In this document: one piece after another, positions 10,155-22,652 of the stretch | Position numbering within the stretch: position 1 is the first letter of the stretch | How the letters are laid out: each line of letters starts with the position of its first letter | Assembly (NCBI RefSeq): GCF_904849725.1 | Contig: NC_058522.1 | Location: forward strand, 457,252,844 to 457,316,843 | From: Hordeum vulgare subsp. vulgare | Taxonomy: Eukaryota > Streptophyta > Magnoliopsida > Poales > Poaceae | DNA: 64,000 nucleotides | Direction of reading: 5' to 3' | Program-made: the position numbers and the translations under genes | The notes under the pieces: generated by a model | What the model was told of the DNA's origin: nothing | Seen by the model: the letters and a program-made list of their open reading frames with translations, nothing else | The model's database searches: none

Positions 10155-11949
10155 TGTTGGAAATATGCCCTAGAGGCAATAATAAATTAGTTATTATTAT
10201 ATTTCTTAGTTCATGATAATCGTTTATTATCCATGCTATAATTGTATTGATTGGAAACACAATACTTGTGTGGATACATAGACAAAACACTGTCCCTAGT
10301 AAGCCTCTAGTTGACTAGCTCATTGATCAAAGATGGTCAAGGTTTCCTGGCCATAGGCAAGTGTTGTCACTTGATAACGGGATCACATCATTAGGAGAAT
10401 CATGTGATGGACTAGACCCAAACTAATAGACGTAGCATGTTGATCGTGTCTTTTTGTTGCTACTGTTTTCTGCGTGTCAAGTATTTGTTCCTATGACCAT
10501 GAGATCATATAACTCACTGACACCGGAGGAATGCTTTGTGTGTATCAAACGTCGCAACGTAACTGGGTGACTATAAAGGTGCTCTACAGGTATCTCCGAA
10601 GGTGTTAGTTGAGTTAGTATGGATCAAGACTGGGATTTGTCACTCCGTGTGACGGAGAGGTATCTCGGGGCCCACTCGGTAATACAACATCACACACAAG
10701 CCTTGCAAGCAATGTAACTTAGTATAAGTTGCGGGATCTTGTATTACGGAACGAGTAAAGAGACTTGCCGGTAAACGAAATTGAAATAGGTATGCGGATA
10801 CTGACGATCGAATCTCGGGCAAGTAACATACCGAAGGACAAAGGGAATGACATACGGGATTATACGAATCCTTGGCACTGAGGTTCAAACGATAAGATCT
10901 TCGTAGAATATGTAGGATCCAATATGGGCATCCAGGAGTCTCTCGGGTCATGTCTACATAGTTCTCGAACCCGCAGGGTCTGCACACTTAAGGTTCGACG
11001 TTGTTTTATGCGTATTTGAGTTATATGGTTGGTTACCGAATGTTGTTCGGAGTCCCGGATGAGATCACGGACGTCACGAGGGTTTCCGGAATGGTCCGGA
11101 AACGAAGATTGATATATAGGATGACCTCATTTGATTACCGGAAGATTCTCGGAGTTACCGGGAATGTACCGGGAATGACGAATGGGTTCCGGGAGTTCAC
11201 CGGGGGGGGCAACCCACCCCGGGGAAGCCCATAGGCATTGGGGGAGCCACACCAGCCCTTAGTGGGCTGGTGGGACAGCCCACAAGTGCCCTATGCGCCA
11301 AGGAGAAGAAAATCAAGAGAGAAAGAAAAAAAAGGAGGAGGTGGGAAGGAACGGGGACTCCCTCCCACCAAACCTAGTCCAACTCGGTTTGGGGGGGGGG
11401 GAGAGTCCTCCCCCTTGGACTCGGCCGACCCCCTTGGGGCTCCTTGAGCCCCAAGGCAAGGTCCCCTCCCTCCCACCTATATATACGGAGGTTTTAGGGC
11501 TGATTTGAGACGACTTTCCACGGCAACCCGACCACATACCTCCACGGTTTTTCCTCTAGATCGCGTTTCTGCGGAGCTCGGGCGGAGCCCTGCTGAGACA
11601 AGGTCATCACCAACCTCCGGAGCACCGTCACGCTACCGGAGAACTCTTCTACCTCTCCGTCTCTCTTGCTGGATCAAGAAGGCCGAGATCATCATCGAGC
11701 TGTACGTGTGCTGAACGCGGAGGTGCCGTCCGTTCGGTACTAGATCGTGGGACTGATCGCGGGATTGTTCGCGGGACGAATCGAGGGACGTGAGGACGTT
11801 CCACTACATCAACCGCGTTCTCTAACGCTTCTGTTGTACGGTCTACAAGGGTACGTAGATCACTCATCCCCTCTCGTAGATGGACATCACCATGATAGGT
11901 CTTCGTGCGCGTAGGAAAATTTTTGTTTCCCATGCGAAGTTCCCCAACA
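10155..11949 (+). mobile_element. Solo LTR of the Angela/BARE1/WIS Copia group
   Basis: A 1795-bp LTR starting TGTTGGAAATATGCCC and ending CCCCAACA, the well-known Triticeae Copia LTR termini. It is flanked by a perfect 5-bp duplication AATAT (10150-10154 and 11950-11954) and has no internal region or second LTR, so it is a product of LTR-LTR recombination. A TATA box (CTATATATA, 11477-11485) is present. It lies about 1.35 kb upstream of the aspartic protease start codon, in the same orientation if TG...CA is read 5' to 3'. Confidence 0.93.
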
Positions 11950-11954
11950 AATAT

Positions 11955-13232
11955 ATGGCTGTGTGCATCACAAAATGTAGAGTGTGAGGGTTTTATGCTT
12001 GTTTTTCAAAAAATTATAGTTATTTTCACCATTTATAGCAATTTTAATAAGTTATTAAATGAAATAACCAATTTGGAATGTGGACTCTTAAAGGGTCAAG
12101 TTGACCTTTTTCGAAGGACGGTGAATTTTATTGGCTTAAAACGAAGCATTGAGAGGATACATGATACAATGAATACACATCATACATAGTTGGAATACAC
12201 ACAACCAACATAATACACACGCGAAAGCATCGGCGACTAGCAAAGTCATAAGACCAAAGTTATTTGTAGGTGAGGAAAAAATGTTTCAAAAACGGTCAAA
12301 ACAGTGATCGACAAAATAGAACCAAGACCATCCGCATCAACCAACTCATGACAACACATTGACAAGAATCTTCAACAGCAACGTCTTGAGAAAAGGAGCA
12401 ACGCCCAAACGACGCCGTCATCGAGCCAAGTTAGAACTAATTCGTTATCTTAACGAGCTCAAACGATCCTTGACAACGAGCTCAAACGATCCGAGCCAAG
12501 AGGGCTGGAATTCCATCCCAAAACCAGACATGCCCCTGAAACTTTATGCGTACGTTGTGTATCCAGACACCTGTATACACAGTCGATATGCGCACCTCTG
12601 GTCAATTCAAAACTGCTTGTGCTTCCACATGGCAATACGGCATTGCACGAACGCCGACCCAAGCAAAGCCAAGTTGCGAGCTGCCGTGCCCGTTACGCGC
12701 GGGCTCCAGCATCCGAGGGGCAGATATCAAAAATCCGCGCAGAATTCGGGTGACGCAAACGCGATTGAATTATGTTCAAACTGCGGCGCCCGTCGCGTGC
12801 CCCGTTGCTGGCTCCGACGGAATACCGATCCCGGAGGCACCCGTTGCCGTTGCAAATGGCTCGGGCCTCGCACGCCCTCTCCGTTAGATCGACGCACCTC
12901 GCTCACCTCCGAATTTTGTACGGTTGCCCACACTGATTCAAGTTCTATATGCGCACCATCGCAGATCTCTATACCTCCCACGCTAGCTAGCGTCGACTCA
13001 ACGGAGGAAACACCCGGAGTATCCTCGTATTTTTACCGCGGTGCATTGCATCATTGCAGTCTGCAAGCAAGTGCCATCTTTTCCATGCCCAAAAAGTTCT
13101 CTGCTCCATGACCGGATCACCGTAATTCCCTGCTCTACGTTAGCTTTCTTAATTCGCAGCACTATGCACAGGCCCTTGATTCCTCCGGAGTCAGTGTCGA
13201 GCTACTCATACGCATGTGCATGCGCACTGCGG
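11955..13232. other. Upstream region of the aspartic protease gene
   Basis: No gene supported. It is A-rich at first, then mixed and CpG-bearing toward the gene. A short direct duplication (ACGAGCTCAAACGATCC, twice) lies around 12455-12495. Long open frames here lack coding character and any recognisable domain. Confidence 0.5.
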
Positions 13233-13239
13233 TATATAA
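13233..13239 (+). promoter_or_regulatory. TATA box of the aspartic protease gene
   Basis: TATATAA, 64 bp upstream of the ATG, giving an expected transcription start near 13265 and a short 5' UTR. Confidence 0.65.
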
Positions 13240-13302
13240 CACTGATCCAAGAAGCCTTCACGCTCACTACATCCCCATCACAGTCGCGTGGCGTGCTCCA
13301 AA

Positions 13303-14619
13303 ATGGCAAGCATCGCGGCGGTATTGCTCGTCCTGCTTCCGCTGCTCCTTTCCTCGGCCGCGCATTCAGACGACGGCTTCGGCTTCCAGGCCACGCTCAC
13401 CCACATCGACGCCGGCGCGGGGTACACCGACGCGCAGCTGCTCTCCCGCGCGGTGCGCCGGAGCAGGTCCCGCGTGGGCGCGCTGCAGTCGCTGGCCACG
13501 GCCGCGGACGCGATCACCGCGGCCCGCATCCTGGTGCAGGCCAGCCAGGGCGAGTACCTGATGAGCATGGCCATCGGCACGCCGCCGCGGTACTACTCGG
13601 CTATCCTTGACACCGGCAGCGACCTCATCTGGACGCAGTGCGCGCCGTGCATGCTCTGCGTCGACCAGCCCACGCCCTACTTCGACCCGACGAAATCCAG
13701 CTCGTACGCCAAGCTGTCCTGCTCCTCCCCGATGTGCAACGCCCTCTACTACCCGCTCTGCTACCAGAACACGTGCGTCTACCAGTACTTCTACGGCGAC
13801 AGCGCCAACACCGCCGGGGTGCTCGCCAACGAGACCTTCACGTTCGGCACTAACGGGACGTGGGTCACCGTGCCGAGCATCGCCTTTGGGTGCGGTAACC
13901 TTAACGCGGGGTCGCTCTTCAACGGCTCCGGCATGGTCGGCTTCGGGCGGGGGTCGCTGTCCCTGGTGAGCCAGCTCGGAGCGCCCAGGTTCTCCTACTG
14001 CCTCACCTCGTTCATGTCGCCGGTGCCGAGCCGGCTCTACTTCGGCGCCTACGCCACGCTCAACAGCACCAGCACGAGTGACAGCGGGCCGGTGCAGTCC
14101 ACGCCGTTCATCATCAACCCGGCGCTGCCCACCATGTACTACCTGAACATGACGGACATCAGCGTCGGCGGCGACCCGCTGCACGTCGAGCCGTGGGTGT
14201 TCGCCATCAACGAGGAGGACGGCACCGGCGGGGTCATCATCGACTCCGGCTCCACGATCACGTACCTGGCTCAGCCCGCGTACGACCTGGTGCACGAGGC
14301 GTTCGTGGCGCAGGTCGGGCTGCCCCTGGCGAACGTCACGTCGCCGGACGACCTCAGCACGTGCTTCAAGTGGCCACCGCCTCCGCGGAAGGTGGTGTCG
14401 ATGCCGGAGCTCGTGTTCCACTTCGAAGGGGCGGACATGGAGCTGCCGCTGGAGAACTACATGCTGATCGACGGCAGCACCGGGAACCTGTGCCTGGCGA
14501 TGGCGCCGTCCGACGACGGCTCCATCATCGGCAGCTTCCAGCACGCCAACTTCCACGTGCTCTACGACAACGAGAACAGCTTGCTGTCCTTCATCCCTGC
14601 GCCGTGCAACCTCATGTAG
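13303..14619 (+). CDS. Nepenthesin-type aspartic protease (pepsin family A1)
   Basis: Secreted or vacuolar plant aspartyl endopeptidase of 438 residues in one exon. The start is the ATG at 13303 (AAAATGGC, good plant context); five upstream in-frame codons lack an ATG. Residues 1-21 form a signal peptide. A short propeptide follows, then the mature A1 fold beginning near G-E-Y-L-M. Catalytic motifs are D-T-G-S at 103-106 and D-S-G-S at 314-317. The cysteine-rich nepenthesin insert (C113, C116, C119, C140, C145, C153, C158) sits between the first motif and Y-G-D-S. Six N-glycosylation sequons are present, for example N176, N184 and N282. Length and architecture match the nepenthesin/CDR1-like clade, whose known roles include defence and development; the substrate is unknown. 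Strong GC bias, no frame damage, TATA at 13233. Confidence 0.93.
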   Translation: MASIAAVLLVLLPLLLSSAAHSDDGFGFQATLTHIDAGAGYTDAQLLSRAVRRSRSRVGALQSLATAADAITAARILVQASQGEYLMSMAIGTPPRYYSAILDTGSDLIWTQCAPCMLCVDQPTPYFDPTKSSSYAKLSCSSPMCNALYYPLCYQNTCVYQYFYGDSANTAGVLANETFTFGTNGTWVTVPSIAFGCGNLNAGSLFNGSGMVGFGRGSLSLVSQLGAPRFSYCLTSFMSPVPSRLYFGAYATLNSTSTSDSGPVQSTPFIINPALPTMYYLNMTDISVGGDPLHVEPWVFAINEEDGTGGVIIDSGSTITYLAQPAYDLVHEAFVAQVGLPLANVTSPDDLSTCFKWPPPPRKVVSMPELVFHFEGADMELPLENYMLIDGSTGNLCLAMAPSDDGSIIGSFQHANFHVLYDNENSLLSFIPAPCNLM

Positions 14620-14782
14620 TCATAGCTCTGTTCACGTAGGCACGTTTAAAGCACCTTCTCCATTTATGTACGTTGATTATGCATAATTCCGCCATTTTTC
14701 ATGTCTGTTGATTATCTGTATCCTACAGTAAGAGATTTTTGTTGACGTATGGCTATGGCGTTGTCCCCTCAGAGGCTCACGC
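14620..14782 (+). other. 3' flank of the protease gene
   Basis: AT-rich sequence likely to contain the 3' UTR. No canonical AATAAA; TGCATAATTCC near 14679 is the nearest polyadenylation-like motif. Confidence 0.35.
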
Positions 14783-15056
14783 CCTGTTAGGACTTTTTTA
14801 GTCCCAACTTATAAGTCCTAAGTCTCTAAAAAGTTCCTACCTGTTTGGTTTCTAGGACTTAACATGGCCTAAAAGACCATATTACAACTATAAGTCCCTA
14901 TAAGTCTTTCCTTGAGAGTCTTATTTCATAAGTCCCAAATGACCAATTTAAATCCCTATAAGTCCCTCATGTTTGGTTTAGATGGGACTTAAAGAAACTT
15001 ATAAGTTCTAAGTCTCTAATAAGTCCCTCTAACCAAACACCCCCTCAAACACACCT
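14783..15056. mobile_element. Foldback MITE
   Basis: Long imperfect inverted repeat. The left arm has GTTAGGACTTTTTTAGTCCC and CTTATAAGTCCTAAGTCTCT. The right arm, reverse-complemented, has GGTTAGAGGGACTTATTAG and AGACTTAGAACTTATAAG. The interior is full of TATAAGTCCC repeats. The TGTTTGGTT-type ends suggest a Tourist/Harbinger-type MITE, but the TSD is not resolved. Confidence 0.6.
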
Positions 15057-15104
15057 CCTTAATAAGCAACTCGGGTCATTTCTAACTGACCTCCTGGAAA
15101 ATAG

Positions 15105-16089
15105 TGCTGAGTAAATAGGCAATTTTTCGACTAATTTAATCTATAAATAGATGACTAGCATGGCATTGACAGAATTATCTACATACTGATATAGATCTAA
15201 ACGAACACGTACTACGCAAACAGTAGACAAATCTACACATGATGCTAGTACTGCTAAGACGGAAGTAATCAGGAGAGGGATAAGCGCGTTGTACCCTCCA
15301 GTAGGCCTTGCAGAAGCCCCCGCGGCGGTGGCGGCAGCAGCAGCGTCCTCGGCGGCCTTCTTGTCGGCCTCGGCCTTCTCGGTGACAGCACGGTCGACGT
15401 CGGTGGACATGGTGATGGCGGAGACGACGTGGACGTAGAGGAAGTACACGAACGGAGGCGAGCAGTCGCGTGATCGCTCCCTAAAAACCTAATCGCCCCT
15501 CTGCCCCGTACAGGAACCGGAGAGGTGGGGTTTCGGAGGCCTGCTCTCCCTCGACCGTGTACGCAGCGGACGGGATGGAGTCGCCGGCGGTAGCAGCAGT
15601 AAGGGAACGAGCGTGTGAGGCAGATGTGATCTGATTCTCGTGACGGCTAGGGTTGGCGTTAGCCCTGCTTAAATAGGTGACCGGGTGGAGAGACGTGGGC
15701 TGAACCCACGTCCGAGTCGGTAACAGCCCACGATCCGACGTCTCAGATCATGGCGCATCCGTTAAGTATTCTCCGATCCTGATCAGCAAAAATAAGCGCG
15801 TAGGTATGAGCTCGGCTCGGCTCATTCCCGCAACCCGCAACCCGCGGCGTCGTGACGAGGCGTGGCGTGGCGAGGCGGGCGGCGGAGGAGGAGTGCACGA
15901 GGGCATCTTCTCTTCTCACTCTCCAATAGCATGTGGAAGAGAGACCCTTATAAAGTTGTCCAACTTCTTCTCCACTAGCGGGGTGGGACTAAACTTCCCA
16001 CCACCACCTTGTCATGCCACCACCTACATGGGCCCTTGGAGATTTCTAAAATTCTCTTATGGGCCTAAGGCCCGCTACTAATTTCAACA
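15105..16089 (-). repeat. 3' LTR of Copia N0
   Basis: 985 bp, TG...CA (plus view TGCTGAGTAAATAGG...TTTCAACA). Sense TATA-like TATTTAAG lies around 15666-15675. It contains a short open frame (15141-15410). The polypurine complement ATCCCCCACCA (16090-16100) adjoins it. Confidence 0.9.
15141..15410 (-). CDS. Small alanine-rich membrane ORF encoded inside the N0 LTR
   Basis: 90-codon frame starting M-S-T-D, with an alanine/lysine-rich helix and then one probable membrane segment (N-A-L-I-P-L-L-I-T-S-V-L-A-V-L-A), followed by D-L-S-T-V-C. The homologous frame in the other LTR (42796-42960) keeps the start and membrane segment but lacks a 16-residue in-frame piece. It lies downstream of the LTR TATA-like box, so it could be the first ORF of the retrotransposon RNA. 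Function unknown; it may be non-functional. Confidence 0.35.
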   Translation of the reverse strand: MSTDVDRAVTEKAEADKKAAEDAAAAATAAGASARPTGGYNALIPLLITSVLAVLASCVDLSTVCVVRVRLDLYQYVDNSVNAMLVIYL

Positions 16090-16632
16090 ATCCCCCACCA
16101 GATCTCAAGGGCACATCGTGTTCCCTCGTTCCAATCACTGTTTTAATATACCAACATTTTAGTGAAGACCTGTTAAGGTTGAGATTTACCTAGAACAAGT
16201 AGCTACACGCCTTTACAATTGCACAATGGACTATGACTTGAATTGTCAGTTTGGCTTAAAGAAGCTTCACCACAAGTCTTACTAGTACTAGGCTACCGAA
16301 GACTGACCCCTCGGGTGGAGCATATAAGTCACACTCCTGGCGTATTCATGAGTTTACTAGAGATCACCCCAATCTCATAGACTATGACCAGCAGTCAGAC
16401 TCATATAGGTGTGTTCCTCCAAAGATCGCTCTGTAGGACAACATCTTGCTTACACATAAGCTTTAGAACACATTAAGACAGTAGTCATCCTACCATATAG
16501 TATCCGAGAGTATTGCATCTCCAACGGAGTGGGTTAGTGAAGTTACTCTCCTCAGTTTACCACTGGCTTGTTTTCCCAGGTCCTACTTCACGGGATCTCC
16601 GATCATATAGGTTGGGTTACTACCATGGCAAC
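16090..16632 (-). other. N0 3' non-coding region and polypurine tract
   Basis: Minus-strand GGTGGGGGAT directly precedes the LTR start TGTTGAAATTAG, giving the polypurine tract at 16090-16100. The remaining ~530 bp holds no supported gene. Confidence 0.7.
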
Positions 16633-17133
16633 TCATGTGGGTCTCATACCCATCTCCCTCGATGCACTATCTATCACAACACGTGATAGCCCTTTAGTAA
16701 AGGGATCTGCCAGATTCTTAGCCGTTCGGATGTAAACCAACGCTATCACTCCGGAGTTTCTTACACGTCTGACAGACTTCAATCTCATTCTTATATGTTT
16801 GTTGGACTTCATGTTGTCCTTTGAACTCTTCACTTTGACAATAACTGTCTGACTATCGCAGTTCATAAGGATAGCCGGAACCGGCTTCTCAACCACGGGC
16901 AAGTCCATCAAAAGATCTCGAAGAAATTCTGCTTCGACACTAGATGTGTCTAATGCTGTTAATTTTGCTTCCATTATCGATCTCGTTAAGATCGTTTGCT
17001 TGCAAGACTTCTAGGAAACAGCACCACCTCCAAGAGTAACCATATACCCAGTAGTGGCCTTCATCTCATCAGCATCAGAGATCCAATTCGCATCACTATA
17101 CCCATCAAGTACTGACGGGTATCCCGTATAGTC
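16633..17133 (-). pseudogene. pol: Copia N0 RNase H domain
   Basis: C-terminal part of Copia pol. It contains Y-S-D-A-N-W (RNase H aspartate), T-G-Y-M-V-T-L-G-G-G, then E-A-E-F and the diagnostic A-D-P-F-T-K-G-L near the end. A TAG around 17010 replaces the tryptophan of the S-W-K-S pattern. The upstream part of pol continues at 39305 beyond the N1 insertion. Confidence 0.88.
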
Positions 17134-17138
17134 AAGTC

Positions 17139-18789
17139 TGATACGTCTCCAACGTATCTATAATTTTTGATGGTTTCATGTTGTTATCTTGTCAAACTTT
17201 GGATGTTTCATATGCCTTATATATCTTTTTTGGGACTAACCTATTAATTCAGTGCCAAGTGCCAGTTCCTGTTCTTTCCATGTTTTTGACCCTTTTTCAG
17301 GCGGAGTCCAAACGGAATAATTCTTTCACGATGATTTCTTATGGAAAATATCAAAAATACCGAAAGAAAAAGATACCGGAGAGGGGTCCCGAGGAAGCCA
17401 CAAGCCCTGTAGGCGCGGCCACCCCCCAGGCCGCACCTACCAAGCTTGTGGGCTCCTCAGGGGCCCACTTGACGCAACTCCACCGCCATCTGGTCCTATA
17501 AATGCAGAAACCTCCAGAAAGAAACCTAGATCGGGAGTACCGCCGCCGCAAGCCTCTGTAGCCACCAAAAACCAATCTGGAGCCCGTTCCGGCACCCTGC
17601 CGGAGGGGGAATCCATCTCCGGTGGCCACATTCATCATCCCGGCGATCTCCATGAGGAGGAGGGAGTAGTTCTCCCTCAGGGCTGAGGGTATGTACCAGT
17701 AGCTATGTGTTTGATCTCTCTCTCTCTCTCCCTCTCTCTCGTGTTCTTGAGATGTCTTGATCTCGATGTACCGTGGGCTTTGCTACTATAGTTGGATCTT
17801 ATGATGTTCTTCCCCCTCTCCCTTCTTGTAATGAATTGAGTTTCCCCTTTTGAAGTTATCTTATCGGATTGAGTCTTTGAGAACACTTGATGTATGTCTT
17901 GCACATGTCTATCTGAGGTGATCAACTTGCGGATTTGTGACATTGGGAACCTATGCATATGGGTTGGCACACGTTTGATTCATGTGAGTACTCGATGTAT
18001 GTTTTGGTGATCAACTTGCGGGTTCGTGAGATTGGGAACCTATGCATAGGGGTTGGCACACGTTTTGACTCTCCGGTAGAAACTTCGGGGCACTCTTTGA
18101 AGTTCTATGTGTTGGTTGAATAGATGATTCTGAGATTGTGTGATGCATATCGTATAATCATGCCCATGGATACTTGAGGTGACAATGGAGTATCTAGGTG
18201 ACATTAGGGTCTTGGTTGATATGTATCTTAAGGTGTTATTCTAGTATGAACTCTATGATGGATCGAACGGAAAGAATAGCTTCGTGTTATTTTACTATGG
18301 ACTCTTGAATAGATCGATCAGAAAGAATAACTTTGTGGTGGTTTCGTACCCGACAATAATCTCTTCGTTTGTTCTCCGCTATTAGTGACTTTGGAGTGAC
18401 TCTTTGTTGCATGTTGAGGGCTAGTTATATGATCCAATTATGTTATTATTGTTAAGAGAACTTCACTAGTGAAAGTATGAACCCTAGGCCTTGTTTCCAC
18501 GCATTGCAATACCGTTCGTGCTCACTTTTGTTACTAGTTACCTTGCTGTTTTTGTAATTTCAGATTACAAAAACCTATATCTACCATCCATATTGCACTT
18601 GTATCACCATCTCTTCGCCGAACTAGTGCACCTATACAATTTACCATTGTATTGGGTGTGTTGGGGACACAAGAGACTCTTTGTTATTTGGTTGCAATGT
18701 TACTTGAGAGAGACCATCTTCATCCTACGCCTCCCACAGATTGATGAACCTTAGGTCACCCACTTGAGGGAAAATTGCTACTGTCCTAC
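17139..18789 (+). repeat. N1 5' LTR, first part
   Basis: Starts TGATACGTCTCCAACGTATC. Contains the palindrome 17398-17451 and TATAAAT at 17497, then a (TC)n run at about 17717-17740. Interrupted after TCCTAC by N2. Confidence 0.92.
17398..17451 (+). promoter_or_regulatory. Palindrome upstream of TATA in the N1 5' LTR
   Basis: Arms CCACAAGC...GTAGGCGCGGCC and GGCCGCACCTAC...GCTTGTGG. The 3' edge is 46 bp from TATAAAT (17497). The homologous palindrome in the 3' LTR is 37853-37906, also 46 bp from TATAAAT (37952). Confidence 0.75.
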
Positions 18790-19896
18790 TGCTACCGCGA
18801 CAATAAACCTTCCCTGGTACGGCGCCAGGAATCCTGCTGCTGCAGCTACGCCTTTAGGGACTTCCTAGGAAAATATGCAAAGGATTTCCCCGTGGCCTTG
18901 GAGCCTTGCGTTGGTGTTCCCTCGAAGCGGAAAGGGTGATGTAGCACAACGGCGGTAAGTATTTCCCTCAGTTTTGAGAACCAAGGTATCGATCCAGTGA
19001 AGGAGTATCACAAGTGCCTGCACAAACACAAAGAGCTTGCTCCCAACGCTATGAAGGGTTGTCCATCCCTTATAGAGTGTTTGCCAAGTGAGAACTGAAA
19101 GCAACAAAGTAACAAAGCAAAGTGAACGCGGAGGTGTAAACGATAGGTGTGAATAGACCCGGGGGCCGTAGTATTCACTAGTGGCTTCTCTCATGAAAGC
19201 AAGTAGATGGTGGGTTAACAAATTATAGTCGAGCAATTGGTAGAACCGCACAAAGTCGTGACGATATCTATGGCAATGATTATATCTATATGCATCACGT
19301 CCAAAACAAGTAGACCGATACTTTCTGCATCTACTACTATTACTCCACACGTCGACCGCTATCCAGCATGCATCTATTGTATTAAGTCCAAAAGAACAGA
19401 GTAACGCCTTAAGCAAGATGACATGATGTAGATGGACAATCTCATATCTACGACAGAGCCCACCTTGTTACCCTTGATGGAAACTACACGATGTGTGCCT
19501 TGCTTCCCCTACTGTCACTGGGAAAGGTCACCACACGGTAAGAACCCAAAACCAAGCACTTCTCCCATTGCAATAATCATAGATCTAGTTGGCCAAACAA
19601 AACCCAAGACTCGGAGAGACTTACAAGGATATCAAATCATGCAAATAAGAAATCAGCAAAGACTCAAATATATATCATAGATAATCTAATCACAAATCCA
19701 CAATTCATCGGATCTCGACAAACACACCGCCAAAGAAGATTACATCGGATAGATCTCCATGAAGATCATGGAGAACTTTTTATTGAAGATCCAAGAGAGA
19801 GAAGAGGCCATCTAGCTACTATATACGGACCCGTAGGTCTGAAGTGAACTACTCGCGAGTCATTGGAGGGGCGCTGATGACGATGAAGAAGCCCTC
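18790..19896 (-). repeat. N2 3' LTR, first part
   Basis: Plus view starts TGCTACCGCGACAATAAACC and matches 32395 onward. Interrupted at GCCCTC (19891-19896) by N3; continues at 26865. Confidence 0.92.
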
Positions 19897-21545
19897 TGCT
19901 ACTGCAACAAAAGTCCTTCCAACGGCGCCAGAACCACGTGCTGACGGGAGACTGTTCTTGTCTTGATACTCCTTAGCAACGGCACCAGGAATCCTTCTGC
20001 TACGGCTAAGCCTTTAGGGACTTCCTAGGCAAATATGCAAAGGATTTCCCCGCGTCCTTGGAGCCTTGCGTTGGTGTTCCCTCGAAGCGGAAAGGGTGAT
20101 GTAGCGCAGCGGTGGTAAGTACTTCCCTTAGTTTTGAGAACCAAGGTATCGATCCAGTGAAGGAGTATCTCAAGTGCCTGCACAAACACAAAAAGCTTGC
20201 TCCCAACGCTATGAACAAGTTGTCAATCCCTTATAGATTGTTCGCCAAGTGAGATGTGAAAGCAACAAAGTAACAAATAAAAGTAAAAGCGAGAGTGAAA
20301 ACGATAGAAGTGAATAGACCCGGGGGCCGTAGTGTTTACTAGTGGCTTCTCTCATGAAAGCAAGTAGACGGTGGGTGAACAAATTACTGCCGAGCAATTG
20401 ATAGAACCGCGCAAAGTCGTGACTTCATCTATGACAATGATTATATCTATAGGCATCACGTCCAAAACAAGTAGACCGATACTTCCTGCATCTACTACTA
20501 TTACTCCACACGTCGAGCGCTATCCAACATGCATCTAGTGTATTAAGTCCAAAAGAACAGAGTAACACCTTAAGCAAGATGACATGATGTAGATGGACAA
20601 TCTCATATCTACGACAAAGCCCACCTTGTTACCCTTGATGGAAACTACACAATGTGTGCCTTGCTACACCTACTGTCACTCGGAAAGGTCACCACACGGT
20701 AAGAACCCAAAACCAAGCACTTCTCCTATTGCAAGAATCATAGATCTAGTTGGCCAAACAAAACCCAAGACTCGGAGAGACTTACAAGGATATCAAATCA
20801 TGCATAAAAGAAATCAGCAAAGACTCAAATATATATCATAGATAATCTGATCACAAATCCACAATTCATGGGATCTCGACAAACACGCCGACAAAGAGGA
20901 TTACATCGGATAGATCTCCATGAAGATCATGGAGAACTTTGTATTGAAGATCAAAGAGAGAGAAGAAGCCATCTAGCTACTAACTACGGACCCGTAGGTT
21001 TGAAGTGAACTACTCACGAGTCATTGGAGGGGCGATGATGATGATGAAGAAGCCCTCCAACTCCAAAGTCCCCTCCGGCAGGGCACCGGGAAGGGTCTCC
21101 AGATGAGATCTCGCGGAAACGGAAGCTTGCGGCGGCGGAAAAGTATTTTCGTGGATCCCTTGATTTTTTCCTATATTTTAGGGAATATATAGGCGAAGGA
21201 ACTAGGTCAGGGGGGCGCTAGGGAGGCCACAAGCCTGTTGGCCGCCGCCCCTGGTGGCGGATAGGGGGTTTGTGGGCCCCCTGTAGCCCTCCTGGCTTGG
21301 CCCTCAAGCCCCCTGATCTTCTTCCGTTCGGGAAAAAATCATTTCGGGGATTTTATTCCGTTTGGACTCCGTTCCAAAATCAGATCTGAAAAGAGCCAAA
21401 AACACAGAAAAAACAGGAACTGGCACTTGGCACTGAATTAATAAGTTAGTCCCAAAAAAGATATAAAAGTTACATAAAACATCCAAAGATGACAAGATAA
21501 CAGCATGAAACCATAAAAAATTATAGATACGTTTGAGACGTATCA
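19897..21545 (-). repeat. N3 3' LTR
   Basis: 1649 bp, plus view TGCTACTGCAAC...GAGACGTATCA. Palindrome at 21227-21275, sense TATA starting 21191 (36 bp). PBS-like relics lie near its sense 3' end (19930-19940 and 19976-19990). Confidence 0.93.
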
Positions 21546-22652
21546 AGCATCCCCAAGCTTAACTCCTGCTCGTCCTCGAGTAGGGAAGTGATAAAGAATG
21601 AATTTTGGATGCTTTCATGCTACCTAGCATAGATGTCCTTTGTAACTCCTCTTATGTGACGTGAATGTTCAGATCCATTAGATTCAAAACAATAGTTTGC
21701 TATTGACGTGGAAACAATAATAATTCAAGAAAACTAGCAAGGTAATGATGAACTTTCAAAATAACAAGGCCAAAAGAAAGTTATCCCTACAAAAGCATAT
21801 AGTCTGGTATGCTCTATCATCATTGCACAACGAATTTAAATCATGCACAACCCCGGTATTGGCCAAGTAATTGTTTCGGACCTTTACTTTCTCAAACCTT
21901 TTCAACTCTCACGCAATACATGAGCATGAGCCATGGTTTTAGCACTATAAGTGGCGTCGAGTGTGGGGGAGGTTGCAAGACAAAATAAGGAGAAGATAGT
22001 CACATTAACTAGGCATATCAATGAGCTGTGGAGATGCTCATCAATAGATATCAATGTGAATGAGTAGGGATTGCCAAACAAATGATGCACTAGAGCTAAG
22101 AGTATGTGAAAGCTCTTAAAGAAAACTAGTGGGTGTGCATCCAACTTGCTTGCTCACGAAGACCTAAGGCAATTTTGAGAAAGCCTATCATTGGAATATA
22201 CAAGCCAAGTTATATAATGAAAATTTCCCACTAGCTATATGGTGGTGACAAAAGGAGAGACTCTCAATCAAGAAGATCATGGTGCTTAATATGCACAAGT
22301 GTGGAAAGGTGGTAGCATTGTCCCTTCTCTCTTTTTCTCTCATTTTTTTTTGGTGGGCTCTTTGGCCTCTTTTTTTGGTGGGCATCTTTGGCCTCTTTTA
22401 TTTCCTCACATGGGACAATGCTCCATTAATGATGATCATCACAGTTACAACTCAAAACTTAGAGCAACGATGACTCTATATGGAAGGCCTTCGGTAGTGT
22501 ACCGTGACAATGATCTAGCAAGGCATAGACATTAATGGAAACATCACGCTAGCTATCTTACGATCATGCAATGGCAATGTGGACGTGGTGGCACATGTCA
22601 TGGTGGTAGTTGCATGGCAATATATCTTGGAATGACTTTGAAAAAGCCATAG

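Noticed and set aside
11238..11537. Several overlapping Pro/Gly-rich frames
   Set aside because: Lie within the Angela-type LTR G-rich stretch; no coding evidence.
12359..13111. 250-codon open frame upstream of the protease gene
   Set aside because: No recognisable domain, poor composition, and it overlaps sequence that looks like promoter and intergenic DNA.
13366..14556. 396-codon open frame on the minus strand opposite the aspartic protease
   Set aside because: Shadow of a GC-rich coding strand; arginine/glycine/valine-rich with no domain, while the plus strand has a complete A1 protease.
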